Assembly: GCA_963576735.1 (NCBI GenBank)
Contig: OY755183.1
Location: 10,187,213 to 10,251,212, forward strand
Direction: 5' to 3'
DNA length: 64,000 nucleotides
Origin: Bedellia somnulentella
Taxonomy: Eukaryota > Arthropoda > Insecta > Lepidoptera > Bedelliidae
Part shown: one piece after another, positions 22,001 through 57,465 of the stretch
Layout: each line of letters opens with the position of its first letter
Numbering within the stretch: position 1 is the first letter of the stretch
Program-made: the position numbers and the translations under genes
Notes under the pieces: generated by a model
Seen by the model: the letters and a program-made list of their open reading frames with translations, nothing else
Databases searched by the model: none
Told to the model about the DNA's origin: nothing

Positions 22001-25000
22001 TATAAATTTGAAATAACAGAAAAAACTGTGTTTTGAAAAAATATATCTATTTGTGTCATTCTAAATTCTGCGTGAAACATTTTGTTATGACATACTAATA
22101 CCATTTTATTTCCCTTTTGCCAAAGAAATACTGAGATAAATTATCATTTTTTCCGACGGAGGAATGAAATAGATATATGTCAATATTAAGTGCTCAAAAT
22201 TAATATAATCTAACTTTAATTATGGTCTTCATTCACAAACCTCAAATATCTATTGCATTCAACGATGTTGGTTACAGATGTTGTTTATACTAATATTATA
22301 AAGCTGAAGAGTTTGTTTGCTGTACGGGATAATCTCAGAAGCTACTAATAAATGAAAAAAATATATTAAGATAGCCCATTTATTGAGAAAGGCATTTTTA
22401 TAACGCTAAGACTAATAGTGATAAAAGAAAAAAATCGAGAGGATTCACCAGAAATTTAGTTCTTTACGCATCCAAACTGCTTTACAAATATAATTGACAC
22501 AATATGCAAGTCCATAATATGTTGTTACGTCACAGCCTATCATATAATATGCTGAAGGTACTAACGATTGGCTCGCAGAACATTGCACGCCAGTGTGCCG
22601 CTTCATGCGACCGGTTTCAGGGTCGGAGGTGGGGCCGAGAATAGCTGTGCAGTAAGTATCTACGTAGTGAGTTGTACTAATATAGCACTGTGCTATGCTG
22701 TCTTTTATGTGCTGTGCTTGTTTTGAGTTGGATTGCATGGGGTTTCATTTTCATACTATTGTTAATTTTTAAAACCTTGTTGGTATGGTGCCGTTTTTGT
22801 TATTTTATGTAAATGATTTTGGAGTGTTTTTTTTTAATTTATTTCAACGTTGAATTCGAAATCACATTTATATTGTAAAGAAATCCAACTTTCTTTATGT
22901 TTTTTTTCTTGGTTTTATACTTTGATTTAGTTTTTTTATTTATAGTGTTCAGTTTTATTGCACCGTAAATGCATGATTTTGTAAAATATTTTAGATGTGA
23001 AATTCTTTGACATAGATCAGAAATATTTATATTATCTGTTTTACAGTGTTTCTTTCTTGTATGTATGTAAATCTTTTTGTACATCGTATTCAAAAACTCT
23101 TACAGACTTTGTGCTTCTTATCCGTAATCATATCTGACACGTTTTATATACATCAGGTCCATTTGGTTGATCATATACATTAGGATCTTTGTACAGCAAG
23201 TTTTTAAAGCACGCGGTCGACGCAAAGATCGGAGAAAGCGATGGATGTGCTCAGTTCAAGATTTTAAGAAACACCTATTCTCTCATAGTTTGCCTTGTAT
23301 ATACATACATACATATTTTCACGGCCATAAATCCCAAAAAGAGGTAGCTAAAGCTTCAGAGCTAGAAATTCCTTAGCCACATTTGTAAAGTAACAGAGGG
23401 CAAGATGGTAGAATTGAAGTATCGTTGGTGATGGGTCTACAACCGCATCGCCCAAAAACCACTTAAAAAACCCATGCCCTTCTCCTCTTACGCCTCTAGT
23501 CGCGTATTACGACACCCGTGGGTAGAAAGGGGTAGTGACATTCTAAGCCGGCACTACACGGCACTCACTTTGCCTTAGGGCCGGCGCTGACTGCCGGCAT
23601 GGCATGGTAAAGGATTTCGGTAAGATATAGCCATTTTTAATCTTATTACCATGAGTATAGAATTCATTTTACACAACGATGCCGACGTTCTGTCCTACCG
23701 CGGCCTCCCTCGGCATCGTTTTGTCAAAATAAAGTAAAATGAATTCTATACTCATGGTAATAAGATTAAAAACCGGCCAAGTGCGAGTCGGATCGCGCAC
23801 TAAGGGTTCCGTACTATCATATATATAGAAAATCCCGTTTGTGTGAAAATCATAGGAGCCAAATTAGGTAAGTAATTTGATTTATGACGTTTAAAAATAG
23901 AACTACGGCCTAGATCTCATTCAAACCAATTTTCGTTAGTAGTTTGTATAGTAATACACATCATATATTTTTTTCAGTATTATCATGCCCATATTTTAGA
24001 AGTTACGGGGGGGGGGACACATTTTAGCACTTTGAAAAAGTCTCTCGCGCAAACTATTCAGTTTTGAAAAAAATGATATAAGAAACCTCAACATCATTTT
24101 CAAATACCTTTTGATAGATACCCCACACGTATAGGTTTGATGAAAAAAAAAATTTTGAGTTTCAGTTCTATGTATGGGGAACCCTAAAAATTTTGGTTTT
24201 TTTTTCAGATTTTATTTTAAAATCTTAATGCGGTTTACAGAATACATCTACCTACCAATTTCCAATAATGTAGTTCTTATAGTTTCGGAATAAACTGGCT
24301 GTGACATACGGACGGACGGACGGACGGACGGACAGACAGACAGACATGACGAATCTATAAGGGTCCCGTTTTTGCCATTTGGCTACGGAACCCTAAAAAT
24401 GGCTATATCTTACCGAAATCCTTTGCCATGCCATGCCGGCAGTCAGCGCCGGCCCTTATCGACTCTAATAATGGTGTCGTAATAATATAATATTAGTCAC
24501 CTTCTGCGTTGCACTGTGAAATATTTATTTTTGTATTTCTGGTTTCACTATTTATTTCACATCACAGCCTGTCGAACACTGCTGAAGTTTTATACTGATA
24601 TCGGATTTCATCAATCTTACGTTAACGTGATTTTTCATATTTTAATGTAAAAGACGCGAGTTTAAATACTTAAATACGAACATCGTATATCAACAACACT
24701 AACATTAATAATTATCAATGGACAATTCTCATAATGTTTCAACATTTTCTAACTCACATAATTCCTTACTCGACCGACACAACAACTTATACATAGCTCA
24801 TCACACTACACGTACACCTGCTACCATTCTCTTTGTACCATGTCGTGTTTTTTTCGATAATATATACCAAAGATGCCGCACTCCATACAGAATTCAACGC
24901 ACAAAAGTGGACCCCGAGAATGACAAGACTGTTTGAAAATTAAATATTTCTTTTCCTACAATTATCGACCTTTCCGCATTTTCTTAAGACCTATTATTTA

Positions 25001-25280
25001 TTGCAAGATCTAGCACGCGACTGTCCGTGAAAAAGTGCTTATCTTATAAAAAAGCACTGTTTACCGTGCCGTTTTTCGTGCTTTGTTGGTGTATCTTTGG
25101 TATATATGATCGAAGCGTGTAATATTAAATTCGTTTCCAGGGAGTCCCGATGTGCCGCCGTCGACAATTGTAGCTAAGATAATGGAGTGCATCCTCCAAG
25201 ACGAGGAATGTCGGGAGCAGGTCGCGCGCCACTCCTTGGCCGACATACACAGCGCTGCCACGCGATTCAGAGATACCTGA
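19028..25280 (+). CDS. KRAP/ITPRID/TESPA1-family protein (IP3-receptor-interacting)
   Basis: Exons 19028-19040 (ATG GAT CAA AAA G), 20017-20441, 20717-20872, 21529-21622 and 25141-25280. All phases match, giving 275 aa. Vertebrate members (KRAP/ITPRID2, TESPA1) bind the IP3 receptor and tether it to actin or signalling complexes. The KRAP_IP3R-binding region is about residues 167-228: DAEAVLLALGFG, RIPDRFLKPSKLKGI, then an acidic/amphipathic stretch. This parallels DAEDVLFSLGFG and RIPARFF in TESPA1 as I remember it. Before it are WLSNFIGDM, QQWLESMPSES and a Glu-rich low-complexity segment. The protein is much shorter than vertebrate members and lacks a long coiled C-terminus. The 13-nt first exon is the least certain part (donor GTTGGT). 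Family call good; molecular role inferred. Confidence 0.75.
19225..19272 (+). repeat. RTE-LINE 3' tail fragment
   Basis: GGCGATTGATAGTCTCTGCA and CGGGAACTAA match the LINE tail (GGCGATCAATAGTCTCTGC). The fragment lies in intron 1 of the KRAP-like gene and lacks the (ATGT)n end. Confidence 0.45.
19463..19506. repeat. Perfect 17-bp hairpin
   Basis: TGATTCATGTTAATACG and its exact inverse at 19490-19506 are separated by 10 nt. No flanking TSD identified. Confidence 0.6.
19804..19902. repeat. Long imperfect hairpin
   Basis: Arms of about 32 nt (GTACGGAA, GTCATTGCAA, TTCCGAC and their inverses) enclose a loop with CCTCGCCTTCGGCTCGGG, which also folds. It may be the core of a foldback MITE. Confidence 0.5.
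23297..23568 (-). repeat. SINE-A with 8-bp TSD
   Basis: Diverged full-length SINE-A flanked by TTTGCCTT at 23289-23296 and 23569-23576, in intron 4 of the KRAP-like gene. The next element (23578) begins within two bases of the right TSD. Confidence 0.75.
23578..24455. mobile_element. TTA-flanked MITE with (GACR)n microsatellite
   Basis: Inverted arms of about 65 bp (GGGCCGGCGCTGACTGCCGG, GGATTTCGGTAAGATATAGC) are flanked by TTA (23575-23577 and 24456-24458), as in PIF/Harbinger. Inside is a perfect 34-bp foldback (about 23637-23670 and 23732-23768). After it comes the GGCCAAGTGCGAGTCGGA ... GGGTTCCGTAC module ending in (GACGGACA)n at 24310-24345. The module resembles lepidopteran MITEs described as carrying hitch-hiking (GTCY)n microsatellites. 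No transposase. Confidence 0.75.
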
Positions 25281-25696
25281 CTAGTAAACGTATCATTCCA
25301 TGTATTGCATTTCACTTTCAACGTAGAGTGAAGAGTGAGATAGACAGCGGTTTTGAAATGTAAAGATGGTAGGCCCTTCGATAATTAGAATATATTCAAA
25401 TGAAGTCCGGTGAAGAAATATTTGTTAGGATGTAATATAGCAAGGTATAAGAGGAAATTCGTCGTGCCCTGGATTTAGATCTACTTAATATTTGTAATAT
25501 TTGTAGGTATAGACCTATATTACGTAAAGGCAATAAGCTTATAAAAGGTTATAGGTACACCCTTGGCCACTTACTTATGGAATAGTTAAGATGGTTTTTA
25601 TCAATTTAGAAATAATTATATTTTCGTTACTTATACATTTTAGGATGCAGAAGACGTAACTTTAACACGCCTCAATTTAATTCACACTCGTCACAA

Positions 25697-25702
25697 AATA
25701 AA
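25697..25702 (+). terminator. Candidate poly(A) signal of the KRAP-like gene
   Basis: AATAAA about 420 bp after the stop codon TGA at 25278-25280. Confidence 0.4.
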
Positions 25703-26039
25703 CAATGAAACAAAAAAAACTTATTTTATTATACGCATGTTCATGGTTTTATGTTATTTAGGATAAGATTAAACATCATTTTAATATGTGAAGTTGTATA
25801 TTTCGACTCAAGTCTCTTTTTCATAATTGTTATAATTGTTGTTGTGACTTGTAAGCTGGCTTCACATATATGTCCTATTTCCAGACGCTTGACTCCTTAC
25901 TTATACGTCAATATTTTTAGTATAGGAAAATAATATTCTTACTATTTACTTAAATTTTATATAGAATTTTTGACCTTAATTAAAATATTATAACTAATTA
26001 TAAGCCCCTTGTCAAATCGTTTTTATTTTAAGAGTGGCT

Positions 26040-26465
26040 GGCTTATTCCGTTTATCCACCCTAAAAAATCCTCCCTAAGGCGGATATTCGGAAACGCGTG
26101 TCCTTCTATCCACCCTGAACGGGGTGGATATCCGGAATGCATATAATATGGTTCTTCCGATTTTTACCCCAAGTACAATAATTTACAGAAACATACACAA
26201 CACAAAATGGGTCCAAGGAACATCGTGAACATTAAAATACTTAAGATAAACATACCTACTTTCTTACTTACAGTTTGAATAAAAATATCTTACAAACTTA
26301 GGGTCTTATTTCTGTAAATGACTTTACGTAGGCAGGGTAGAAAATCGGAAGAACCATATTATATGCATTCCGGATATCCACCCCGTTCAGGGTGGATAGA
26401 CGGACACGCGTTTCCGAATATCCGCCTTAGGGAGGATTTTTTAGGGTGGATAAACGGAATAAGCC
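26040..26465. mobile_element. Foldback MITE with 8-bp TSD
   Basis: Two nearly perfect inverted arms of about 130 bp (GGCTTATTCCGTTTATCCAC ... GGTTCTTCCGATTTT) surround a spacer of about 165 bp. The TSD is GAGTGGCT at 26032-26039 and 26466-26473. It lies between the convergent KRAP-like and ATPase genes. Non-coding; superfamily not assigned (8 bp fits hAT, P or Merlin). Confidence 0.8.
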
Positions 26466-26972
26466 GAGTGGCTCAAATAAATGGTTTGCTTATGGAGATA
26501 AAACAACCATTGTTGACTAAGTTGTAAAGCCAGTGGTGGGAAACGCTCACTTTATAATAATATTAGTTGCCCTAGTCAGGGTAGCGTTTGGGTGTGTCAA
26601 TACTTTACTATTATGAATTTAAATTCCATTTATGCTAAGTGCCTCCTCCTATAATAATGTGACTGCATAAATTATTTTAATAGTAGCATAATAAAAAGCA
26701 ATATAATTAATAGCTATAAGTCAATTATTATAAACTATATATATTTACTGAGATTTTTTCCATATTGTAAGATTAAAGTCTGATAGTTTTTACTACTTAA
26801 CAGTGTGAATGTTGTGAAATAAATGTTGCCAAAATAATCTTGCTCTGGAGCTAAGCTCTAAATGCATATTTACTTCTCATTATTTTTATTTCTCAGAACG
26901 ACGAAAAAATAATATTTGTTTTTATTTGTATATTGTTAATTTTATGTTTTGTTGTATGATGTAGTAGATGGA

Positions 26973-26978
26973 ATGGGA
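26973..26978 (-). terminator. Poly(A) signal of the ATPase gene
   Basis: AATAAA on the minus strand (TTTATT on plus), 34 bp beyond the ATPase stop codon at 27012-27014. Confidence 0.5.
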
Positions 26979-27011
26979 TCAATTTATTTATCGGAATAAA
27001 ATTTCTTGTTT

Positions 27012-51747
<24,736 letters not shown>

Positions 51748-51955
51748 TTTTATCAAAGCTACCGAATAACTTTATAAAAACACAATATTAGGACCAATCT
51801 AGTAGGCAACGAAAACTTCAGTGATATCCTACACCTATTGCTTTAGAATAGCTTTATGCTACTAAGAGTATAAACAACTATTCGGGCTGTTATTTGAATG
51901 AATGCAAATGAATGTTTCTTAAACAAGCTTGTTTAAGTCATCTAAATAATTAAAT

Positions 51956-52080
51956 GTCTGTGTGTGTGTGTGTTTCTGTGTATATGTGTTATTGTGCGTT
52001 TATGTGGTGTGGCTATGTGTATTCTAAGTATATGTTTGTGTGTGTGTGTGTAAGTATGTGTGTTTGTTTGCATTTGTATG
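51956..52080. repeat. Imperfect (TG)n microsatellite
   Basis: Runs of TG interrupted by TATG and TTTG. It lies about 210 bp upstream of the ATPase start codon. Confidence 0.85.
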
Positions 52081-52127
52081 CGTATGTAAATGTTTACGAT
52101 TCGATTAGTCTTAGAATCATAAAGTAA

Positions 52128-52432
52128 AGAGCTTATTCGATTTGTCTGAATTCAGACGTCTGAAAGCGCGTGCGTTAAGCTGGCGTACCATGAAGCTGTA
52201 TCGAGCTGGTTACTATGTCAAAAAACTCTGCCTAAATAGTGAAAACGTACACAGTGAAAATGGTGTTTATTTCCTAAACTAAGGAGGCACTATTTTTTTT
52301 AGTTTTACACTAATTAGGCACTATTTAGGCAGAGTTTTTTGACAAAGTAACCAGCTCGATACAGCTTCATGGTACGCCAGCTTAACGCACGCGCTTTCAG
52401 ACGTCTGAATTCAGACAAATGGAATAAGCTCT
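52128..52432. mobile_element. TAA-flanked foldback MITE
   Basis: Arms of about 115 bp (AGAGCTTATTCGATTTGTCT, GAATTCAGACGTCTGAAAGC, GCTGTATCGAGCTGGTTAC) around a spacer of about 75 bp. TAA is repeated at 52125-52127 and 52433-52435. Long foldback with a 3-bp TWA duplication fits a PIF/Harbinger MITE. It lies about 380 bp upstream of the ATPase start codon. Confidence 0.8.
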
Positions 52433-52914
52433 TAACGCCATATTGTAACCGCTTGTGTACGTTTTACTCATATTGATAAAAACAGATTTTTTATCATAAA
52501 ATGTATATTTTTGTTAACATTTAGTTTGCATAAAAATTATCATTTTGTTTTAAAATATAAAAATAGGACAAAACACAAAATTGTAACACATCATAGTCAA
52601 AGTAGTCTATCACGTCATATTTTTATGACGCGCACGCTCTCGTGCTTTAGTTCATTGGACCACAATACTCTTGTAGAAAACCAAAATATTATTCATAACT
52701 ACCCAACTTTAAAATAACGCTCTGCTCCTACCTTACCTAGCTCCTTAAAATATATATGTCTACTAAATTGAAATGTAATAATTAATTAAATAAATGGGAA
52801 AAAGCTAGTACCTAAGATACAGGCCCGGCCTAGTTTAGGTACTAGAGTTTTATTGTTTTGTTTTGTACTACAAGCCACAAAAAAAAAACTTTTGTTTTTC
52901 TACTCGACCTCTTA

Positions 52915-53862
52915 TCTATACTTATAATAAATCTGTAGAGAGATCAATTCTGTAAATGAAATATATTTTCAAAATAACTATCAGGGGGTGATTAGTGATC
53001 GATACTGATGTCAAAAATGCAATCAGTAAAACTTTTGTCTGTCTGTCTGTCGGTTTGTATGTTCCTTATGGAAACAAAAACTACTCGACGGATTTTAACG
53101 AAACTTGGCACAATTATTTTTCATACTCCTGGGCAGGTTATAGTACACTTTTCAGCGAAGTAGTGAAGGGGAATTTTGGGAAAACGGGAGAAGTTACTCC
53201 ATTTTTTAAGCTTCCGTCGCATGTGCAGCCTTAATGGTTAAACTTACATAGAAATTATGTATGACGGAAAAATTCTTCATAAAATTGTCTAAAAAAGTTT
53301 CCGCCACAGTATATGTTTATCTTTTATGGTTGACTCACAATAATACGTGTAACTCCTGATAGCTTAGCAGTTCGGAGCATTCTAATTATATTTGTTTACT
53401 TTTACGTTTATAATACTCTCATTCATCCCAAATTTAAAAAAAGTAACATTACATATTGTGCATTCATTAAAAAAAGAATCATAGAAATCGGTAGAGAAAC
53501 ACCGAAATTATACATGAAATAAGCCATCGCGCCCGTGACCAAAACCAAGTCGTTACTAATTTACATATTACATACTAGATGGCGCCAGTAATTGCATCCT
53601 ACAACACGTAATGATTTCTTTCTTAGATTGTTACAAACACTTCATAGCGTTTTATTCCAAAATTTGCTAATAAACGGAAATACTGAACCGTTCATAAAAG
53701 CGCATTCAAAATCACCAAACTACACTGTTCAGGGAGTGCTATAAATTTAATTAATTGAAAACATTGCGCTAAATTTCACAATACTTGAACAGTGACTGAA
53801 GAAAGAAATCTCAGATATTTAAAAAACAACGCTACCCGTGTGAAGCTGCGCCGATCCACTAG
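52915..53862 (+). mobile_element. Intact non-autonomous Helitron
   Basis: Begins TCTATACTTATAATAAATC after A and ends CGCCGATCCACTAG before T. It contains (TCTG)n at 53036-53050 and the GGATTTTAACGAAACTTGGC motif common in lepidopteran repeats. 948 bp, no Rep/helicase. It is the intact reference for the split copy at 32283-39787. Confidence 0.75.
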
Positions 53863-54203
53863 TATATCATAAAAAGTTGAAAAATAGCTGCCTTATAAAT
53901 TACAATTTGTAAAACAATGATCGTTAGTTTAAGTACAAATTGGTGTAATCTGTTACTTGGCAAATAAATCTTTTTATTTTATTTGAATGAATGTTTATTT
54001 ATTTGAGGAACACCAACAGCATACATTGTTCGAGTATTTCTAATGCATAATTTAAAAAACCCTTTTAGCTAAGATTTCAGCGGGATTTTATTATTATTTT
54101 GGGCATGACTTTTAGTTCCTCGCCTCTCCCATGTCCGAAACAGAAAATTAGAATTTTAAATGGGAGAGGCGGTATTCCCCGACAAGAGCACAGTCGGTCG
54201 GGG

Positions 54204-55901
54204 TCAGGGAGTCAGGTTCAAGAACCGACGGACGATCCGAGCCGTATCGAGCAGCACCGCTTTCTGCATTTGTGCTGGAACCGACACGCCACAGAAATCC
54301 AACCGCCTCAAGTTGGTCGCGAGGCTGGTTGGAATTAACCCGTTCGCGGACAAAACAATTGGGATTATTTCTGTCGAAGTCACACCCCACATGTCGGTGA
54401 TCTCGTGAGCCAGATCGAGATATTTCCGACGCTTCTCGGTTTCGGCTTTCACGAGACCCTCGTCATAAGGGATGGTGACATCCACTAGAAATACCCTCGA
54501 CTGCGACCGATCCCATACCACGATATCAGGCTTATTCGCTAGAATAGTCCTGTCCGTGATAACGGATCGGTCCCAATAGATTTTGGCACGGTCGTTTTCT
54601 AGGATTGGCTCCGGCAGATACTTGTAATACGGCAGCCTCTGTTGCAAGAGTCCGTATTTCAGAGCGAGCTCCTGATGCAGGATTTTGGCTGCTTGGTTGT
54701 GTCTGTGCAAGTACTCAGTGTTAGCAAGAGCCGAACAACCGGAAATAACATGCCTAAGTGACTCTCCGGGACGGCCACATGCTCGACAAAGGTCTGTGGT
54801 ACCGTCCTTTAGGATGTATTTCCGATAGTTCCGCGTCTTGATAATCTGGTCTTGTATTGCACAGACAAAACCTTCGGTTTCCCCAAAAAGGTCCCCGAAA
54901 CGCAGCCAATGCAGGGAGGCTTTACGGTCCACGAAAGGTTCGTGAAGTACCTTGTAAAACCTCCCGTGCAGCTCCTTCTCTTTCCATACGGACTCCCGAT
55001 CAGAGGTGCTAAGTACCTCCGGGGTTCGCCAATCCTGTGAGGCCAACGATAAGGGAGTCAGTCCTTTATCACTAGCGACCACCTCTCCCCGAATACTATC
55101 ATCCGTCATCGTCAAAAAATAGTTTCTGAGGTTGCATACCTCGCGGTTGTGCATGGTTTTGGCACTCAAAAGGCCTCGACCACCACACTTCCGCGGGATA
55201 TACAATCTCATAACCGACGATCTCGGATGATGCATTCGATGAGAGGTCATCGTCGTGCGGACTCGTCTGTCCAGAGCGTCTAGTTCGGACTGAGTCCATC
55301 TGAGCACGCCAAATGTGTACATCAGTACAGGCATGACCCAGGAGTTAATGGCTCGGATCTTATTAACGCCCGACAAGTAGCTATTAAGCACACTTTTCAG
55401 GCGTTCATAAAACTCCTCGCAAACACCCTGTTTCACGTCTGCCACCTTCACACCGATGGTTTGTGACATGCCCAGATACCGGTATGTTTCAGCCTCGGAG
55501 AGTGCCCTCAAATGATTGGTGCCGACATCGACACCATCAGAGTGCACGACATGCCCCTTCTCGACATGAATGACCGCACACTTATCGACCCCGAGCTCCA
55601 TCTTGACGGAACCACTGAAATCATTAGTGATCGTCAGTAGCTCCGCCAATCTGTCAGCCGTGGGGGCGTAAAGCTTTAGGTCATCCATGTAAAGGAGATG
55701 AGGCAAGCGTGATCCGCCTCTCCGAAACTGAAAGCCTGTCCCCGAATTCTCCAAGAGTGTACTTAGAGGATTCAGGGCCAAGCAAAACCAAACTGGACTC
55801 AGGCAATCGCCCTGGAAAATCCCTCGCCTTATATCAATTTGGTCATCCGCGTCCGTCATCCGCTGACCGTCTAAACTCAGGATCGTTCTCCAGCACCCCA
55901 T
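54204..55901 (-). CDS. R4/Dong-type LINE protein: RT, CCHC and restriction-like endonuclease
   Basis: A 565-aa open frame, N-terminally truncated. It starts in the RT (GIFQGDCLSPVWFCLALNPL, catalytic YMDDLKLYA, GVDKCAVIHV). It then has a zinc-binding CRACGRPGESLRHVISGC and a PD-(D/E)XK-type endonuclease (KPDIVVWDRSQSRVFLVDVT, RRKYLDL). RT-CCHC-endonuclease order is that of R2/R4-type site-specific elements. YMDDLK and TAA-repeat flanks point to the R4/Dong clade, whose silkworm member is known to target TAA repeats. The frame is uninterrupted. Element bounds are about 54101-55918. The 5' part is absent, so it is not autonomous. Confidence 0.85.
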   Translation of the reverse strand: MGCWRTILSLDGQRMTDADDQIDIRRGIFQGDCLSPVWFCLALNPLSTLLENSGTGFQFRRGGSRLPHLLYMDDLKLYAPTADRLAELLTITNDFSGSVKMELGVDKCAVIHVEKGHVVHSDGVDVGTNHLRALSEAETYRYLGMSQTIGVKVADVKQGVCEEFYERLKSVLNSYLSGVNKIRAINSWVMPVLMYTFGVLRWTQSELDALDRRVRTTMTSHRMHHPRSSVMRLYIPRKCGGRGLLSAKTMHNREVCNLRNYFLTMTDDSIRGEVVASDKGLTPLSLASQDWRTPEVLSTSDRESVWKEKELHGRFYKVLHEPFVDRKASLHWLRFGDLFGETEGFVCAIQDQIIKTRNYRKYILKDGTTDLCRACGRPGESLRHVISGCSALANTEYLHRHNQAAKILHQELALKYGLLQQRLPYYKYLPEPILENDRAKIYWDRSVITDRTILANKPDIVVWDRSQSRVFLVDVTIPYDEGLVKAETEKRRKYLDLAHEITDMWGVTSTEIIPIVLSANGLIPTSLATNLRRLDFCGVSVPAQMQKAVLLDTARIVRRFLNLTP

Positions 55902-56021
55902 ACACTGCCCGCTGCTGCAATAATTATTATTATTATTATTATTGGTGGGCGCTAACCGCCTCAGGTTTCCGCACTTAACCCAGCTACGAGGTGGGCCATT
56001 GTACGTGGGCCGTTTGGCCGT

Positions 56022-56735
56022 TTAAGTTTCCCAACCTAATTCTGACCAGAATGACAAAAGCTTATCCAGGTCAGCCATTGCCTCTGGTAGCGACTTTTTG
56101 GATCCGATGGTGTTGTTTCGGATATCGGTTACTCCGTTGCATTCCTGGAGCACATGAGTGACCGTTTCGTCAGCCTCCATGCACGCACGGCATAGAGGGC
56201 TATCGGTGATGCCTAGAGTGTGGAAGTGTTTGTTTAGGGCATAGTGCCCTGTGACAACACCCACTAGAGTTCGCAGATTTGGTCTGCTAAGACGTAAGGC
56301 ATATCTGGTCAGATTTTTCTTAAGAGTTGGCATTGCCTCTTTAGACTGTCTGCAGCCAGACGTGCCTTGCCAACACGCATTAGCTAGGGTTTGTGTGCGT
56401 TCCCTTAGCCACGTGCGCAGCTGGTTGAATGGAAGAGGTATTATGGGTTCGGGTCCGTACAGAGACATAGCCGATCCCCCTCTAGCCAGCTCATCAGCCG
56501 CATCGTTGCCTAAGGACCCACTGTGGCCTTTAATCCACTGCAGGATGATATTGTTGTCCTGCGCCACTTCCTCTAAGGCTTGGTGACATTCCAGGATTAG
56601 ACCTGAAGTGTACTCGCTTCGATTGAGAGCTTGCAGGACAGAAGTGCTGTCCGATATGATTTTTATGGTCATTTCTGAGATTTTTCTTGCTTTTATGGCC
56701 TGGGCAGCTTGGATTATTCCGAGACATTCTGCCTG
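56022..56735 (-). pseudogene. RNase H and C-terminus of the outer LINE
   Basis: Open frame with RNase H motifs: QAECLGIIQAAQA (Glu), IISDSTSVLQAL (Asp), WIKGHSGSLGNDAADELA (His-Asp). A CCHC-type CRACMEADETVTHVLQEC and the C-terminus SELGWET follow. It is 5'-truncated inside RNase H at 56737. Non-LTR elements with a terminal RNase H belong to the I/R1/Loa groups. Confidence 0.85.
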
Positions 56736-56756
56736 ATGATTTCAGCGGGATTTAAA

Positions 56757-56815
56757 TACATACGTATACTCACGCTTTTGGTTCGCATTGGGGAAGGCAG
56801 AGGCTACCGCGATAT
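56757..56815 (-). repeat. RTE-LINE tail fragment
   Basis: ACATACGTATACTCACGC, TTCGCATTGGGGAAGGCAGA and GGCTACCGCGAT. Short LINE 3' end next to the TSD of the RNase-H LINE. Confidence 0.45.
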
Positions 56816-57039
56816 AAAGGAAAAGGCGAAATCTTACTATACTTGTTTATTGCATTTCAACTTCCCTCTATACTGCTTAAATTTTTAATGGCACAATATT
56901 AAATTCGACAAATGTAATATCATATTTTTCTGATTTTCGTTCATATTTCACATTTTATGAGTGTGAAAAACATTTTACACATTATTATAGTTTCTTATAA
57001 TACATTTCCAGTTCACCACTTAACAATATACTATTTCTA

Positions 57040-57150
57040 ATAAATAAAGAATAAATAAAGGAAAGAAAAATTTCGACACAGGCGAGAATCAAACCCGCAA
57101 CCTCGGGTATAAGCCCCGCTCTGTCTATTGAGCTACCGTGTCAATGGCTG
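57040..57150 (-). repeat. tRNA-headed SINE fragment (SINE-C)
   Basis: On minus, GACACGGTAGCTCAATAGAC to CCTGTGTCG forms a 7-bp acceptor stem, a D arm (GCTC...GAGC) and a T arm (GCGGGTTTGATTCTCGC). The anticodon region is several bases too short for a working tRNA. It is followed by AAATTTTTCTTTCCTTTATT. This is a tRNA-derived SINE head rather than a tRNA gene. Confidence 0.6.
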
Positions 57151-57259
57151 CCAGCGCAAAATTCTTCTATCCTTTATTTCTTTTACACGTTTAATTAGTG
57201 TTTGCGTTTCCTACTTCCGAATTTTTACTAATCTAGAAGGCCACTTGTCTAAAAAAAAA

Positions 57260-57355
57260 TTTTCTTTCCTTTATTTATTCTTTATTTATTAGTAATAAAG
57301 AATACCCAATGATAATCCCCACATGAGGTTTTCATGAACAAAAAGATTTAAAATA
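57260..57355 (+). repeat. CTTTATTTATT-tail repeat
   Basis: TTTCTTTCCTTTATTTATTC and CCCCACATGAGGTTTTCATG, shared with 11935-12005, 36198-36252 and 8836-8870. Confidence 0.5.
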
Positions 57356-57465
57356 TGCTATTTTTAACAACAATAAAAATAAAAACCGAACATTTAACAT
57401 AGTAATAAATTCTGTTGCCTTATCTAAGTATGTCATTGCAAAAATAAAATCTATGAAAAACATAA

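Larger units (their letters stand above)
54089..56737 (-). mobile_element. RNase-H LINE with (TAA)n tail hosting an R4/Dong LINE
   Basis: The outer insertion is bounded by a 16-bp TSD, GATTTCAGCGGGATTT, at 54073-54088 and 56738-56753. Its 3' end reads GCGGTTAGCGCCCACC followed by (AAT)n at about 55919-55945, so the tail is a TAA repeat. The 5' end is truncated within RNase H. A second LINE (54101-55918) is inserted in this tail, with (TTA)n on both sides. Confidence 0.85.

Noticed and set aside
22445..22738. 97-aa minus-strand frame in the KRAP-like gene's intron 4
   Set aside because: No recognisable domain, no splice or promoter context; could be an old repeat.
24300..24350. GACGGACGGACAGACAGACA array as a possible CRISPR-like repeat
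   Set aside because: It is a simple (GACR)n microsatellite inside a MITE, without spacers.
54099..55299. Several plus-strand and alternate minus frames of 60-90 aa
   Set aside because: Shadows of the 565-aa R4/Dong frame.
57070..57140. Possible tRNA gene on the minus strand
   Set aside because: Acceptor, D and T arms fold, but the anticodon arm and variable loop together are about 4 nt too short and do not pair. The following sequence matches a repeat tail found elsewhere, so it is a SINE head.
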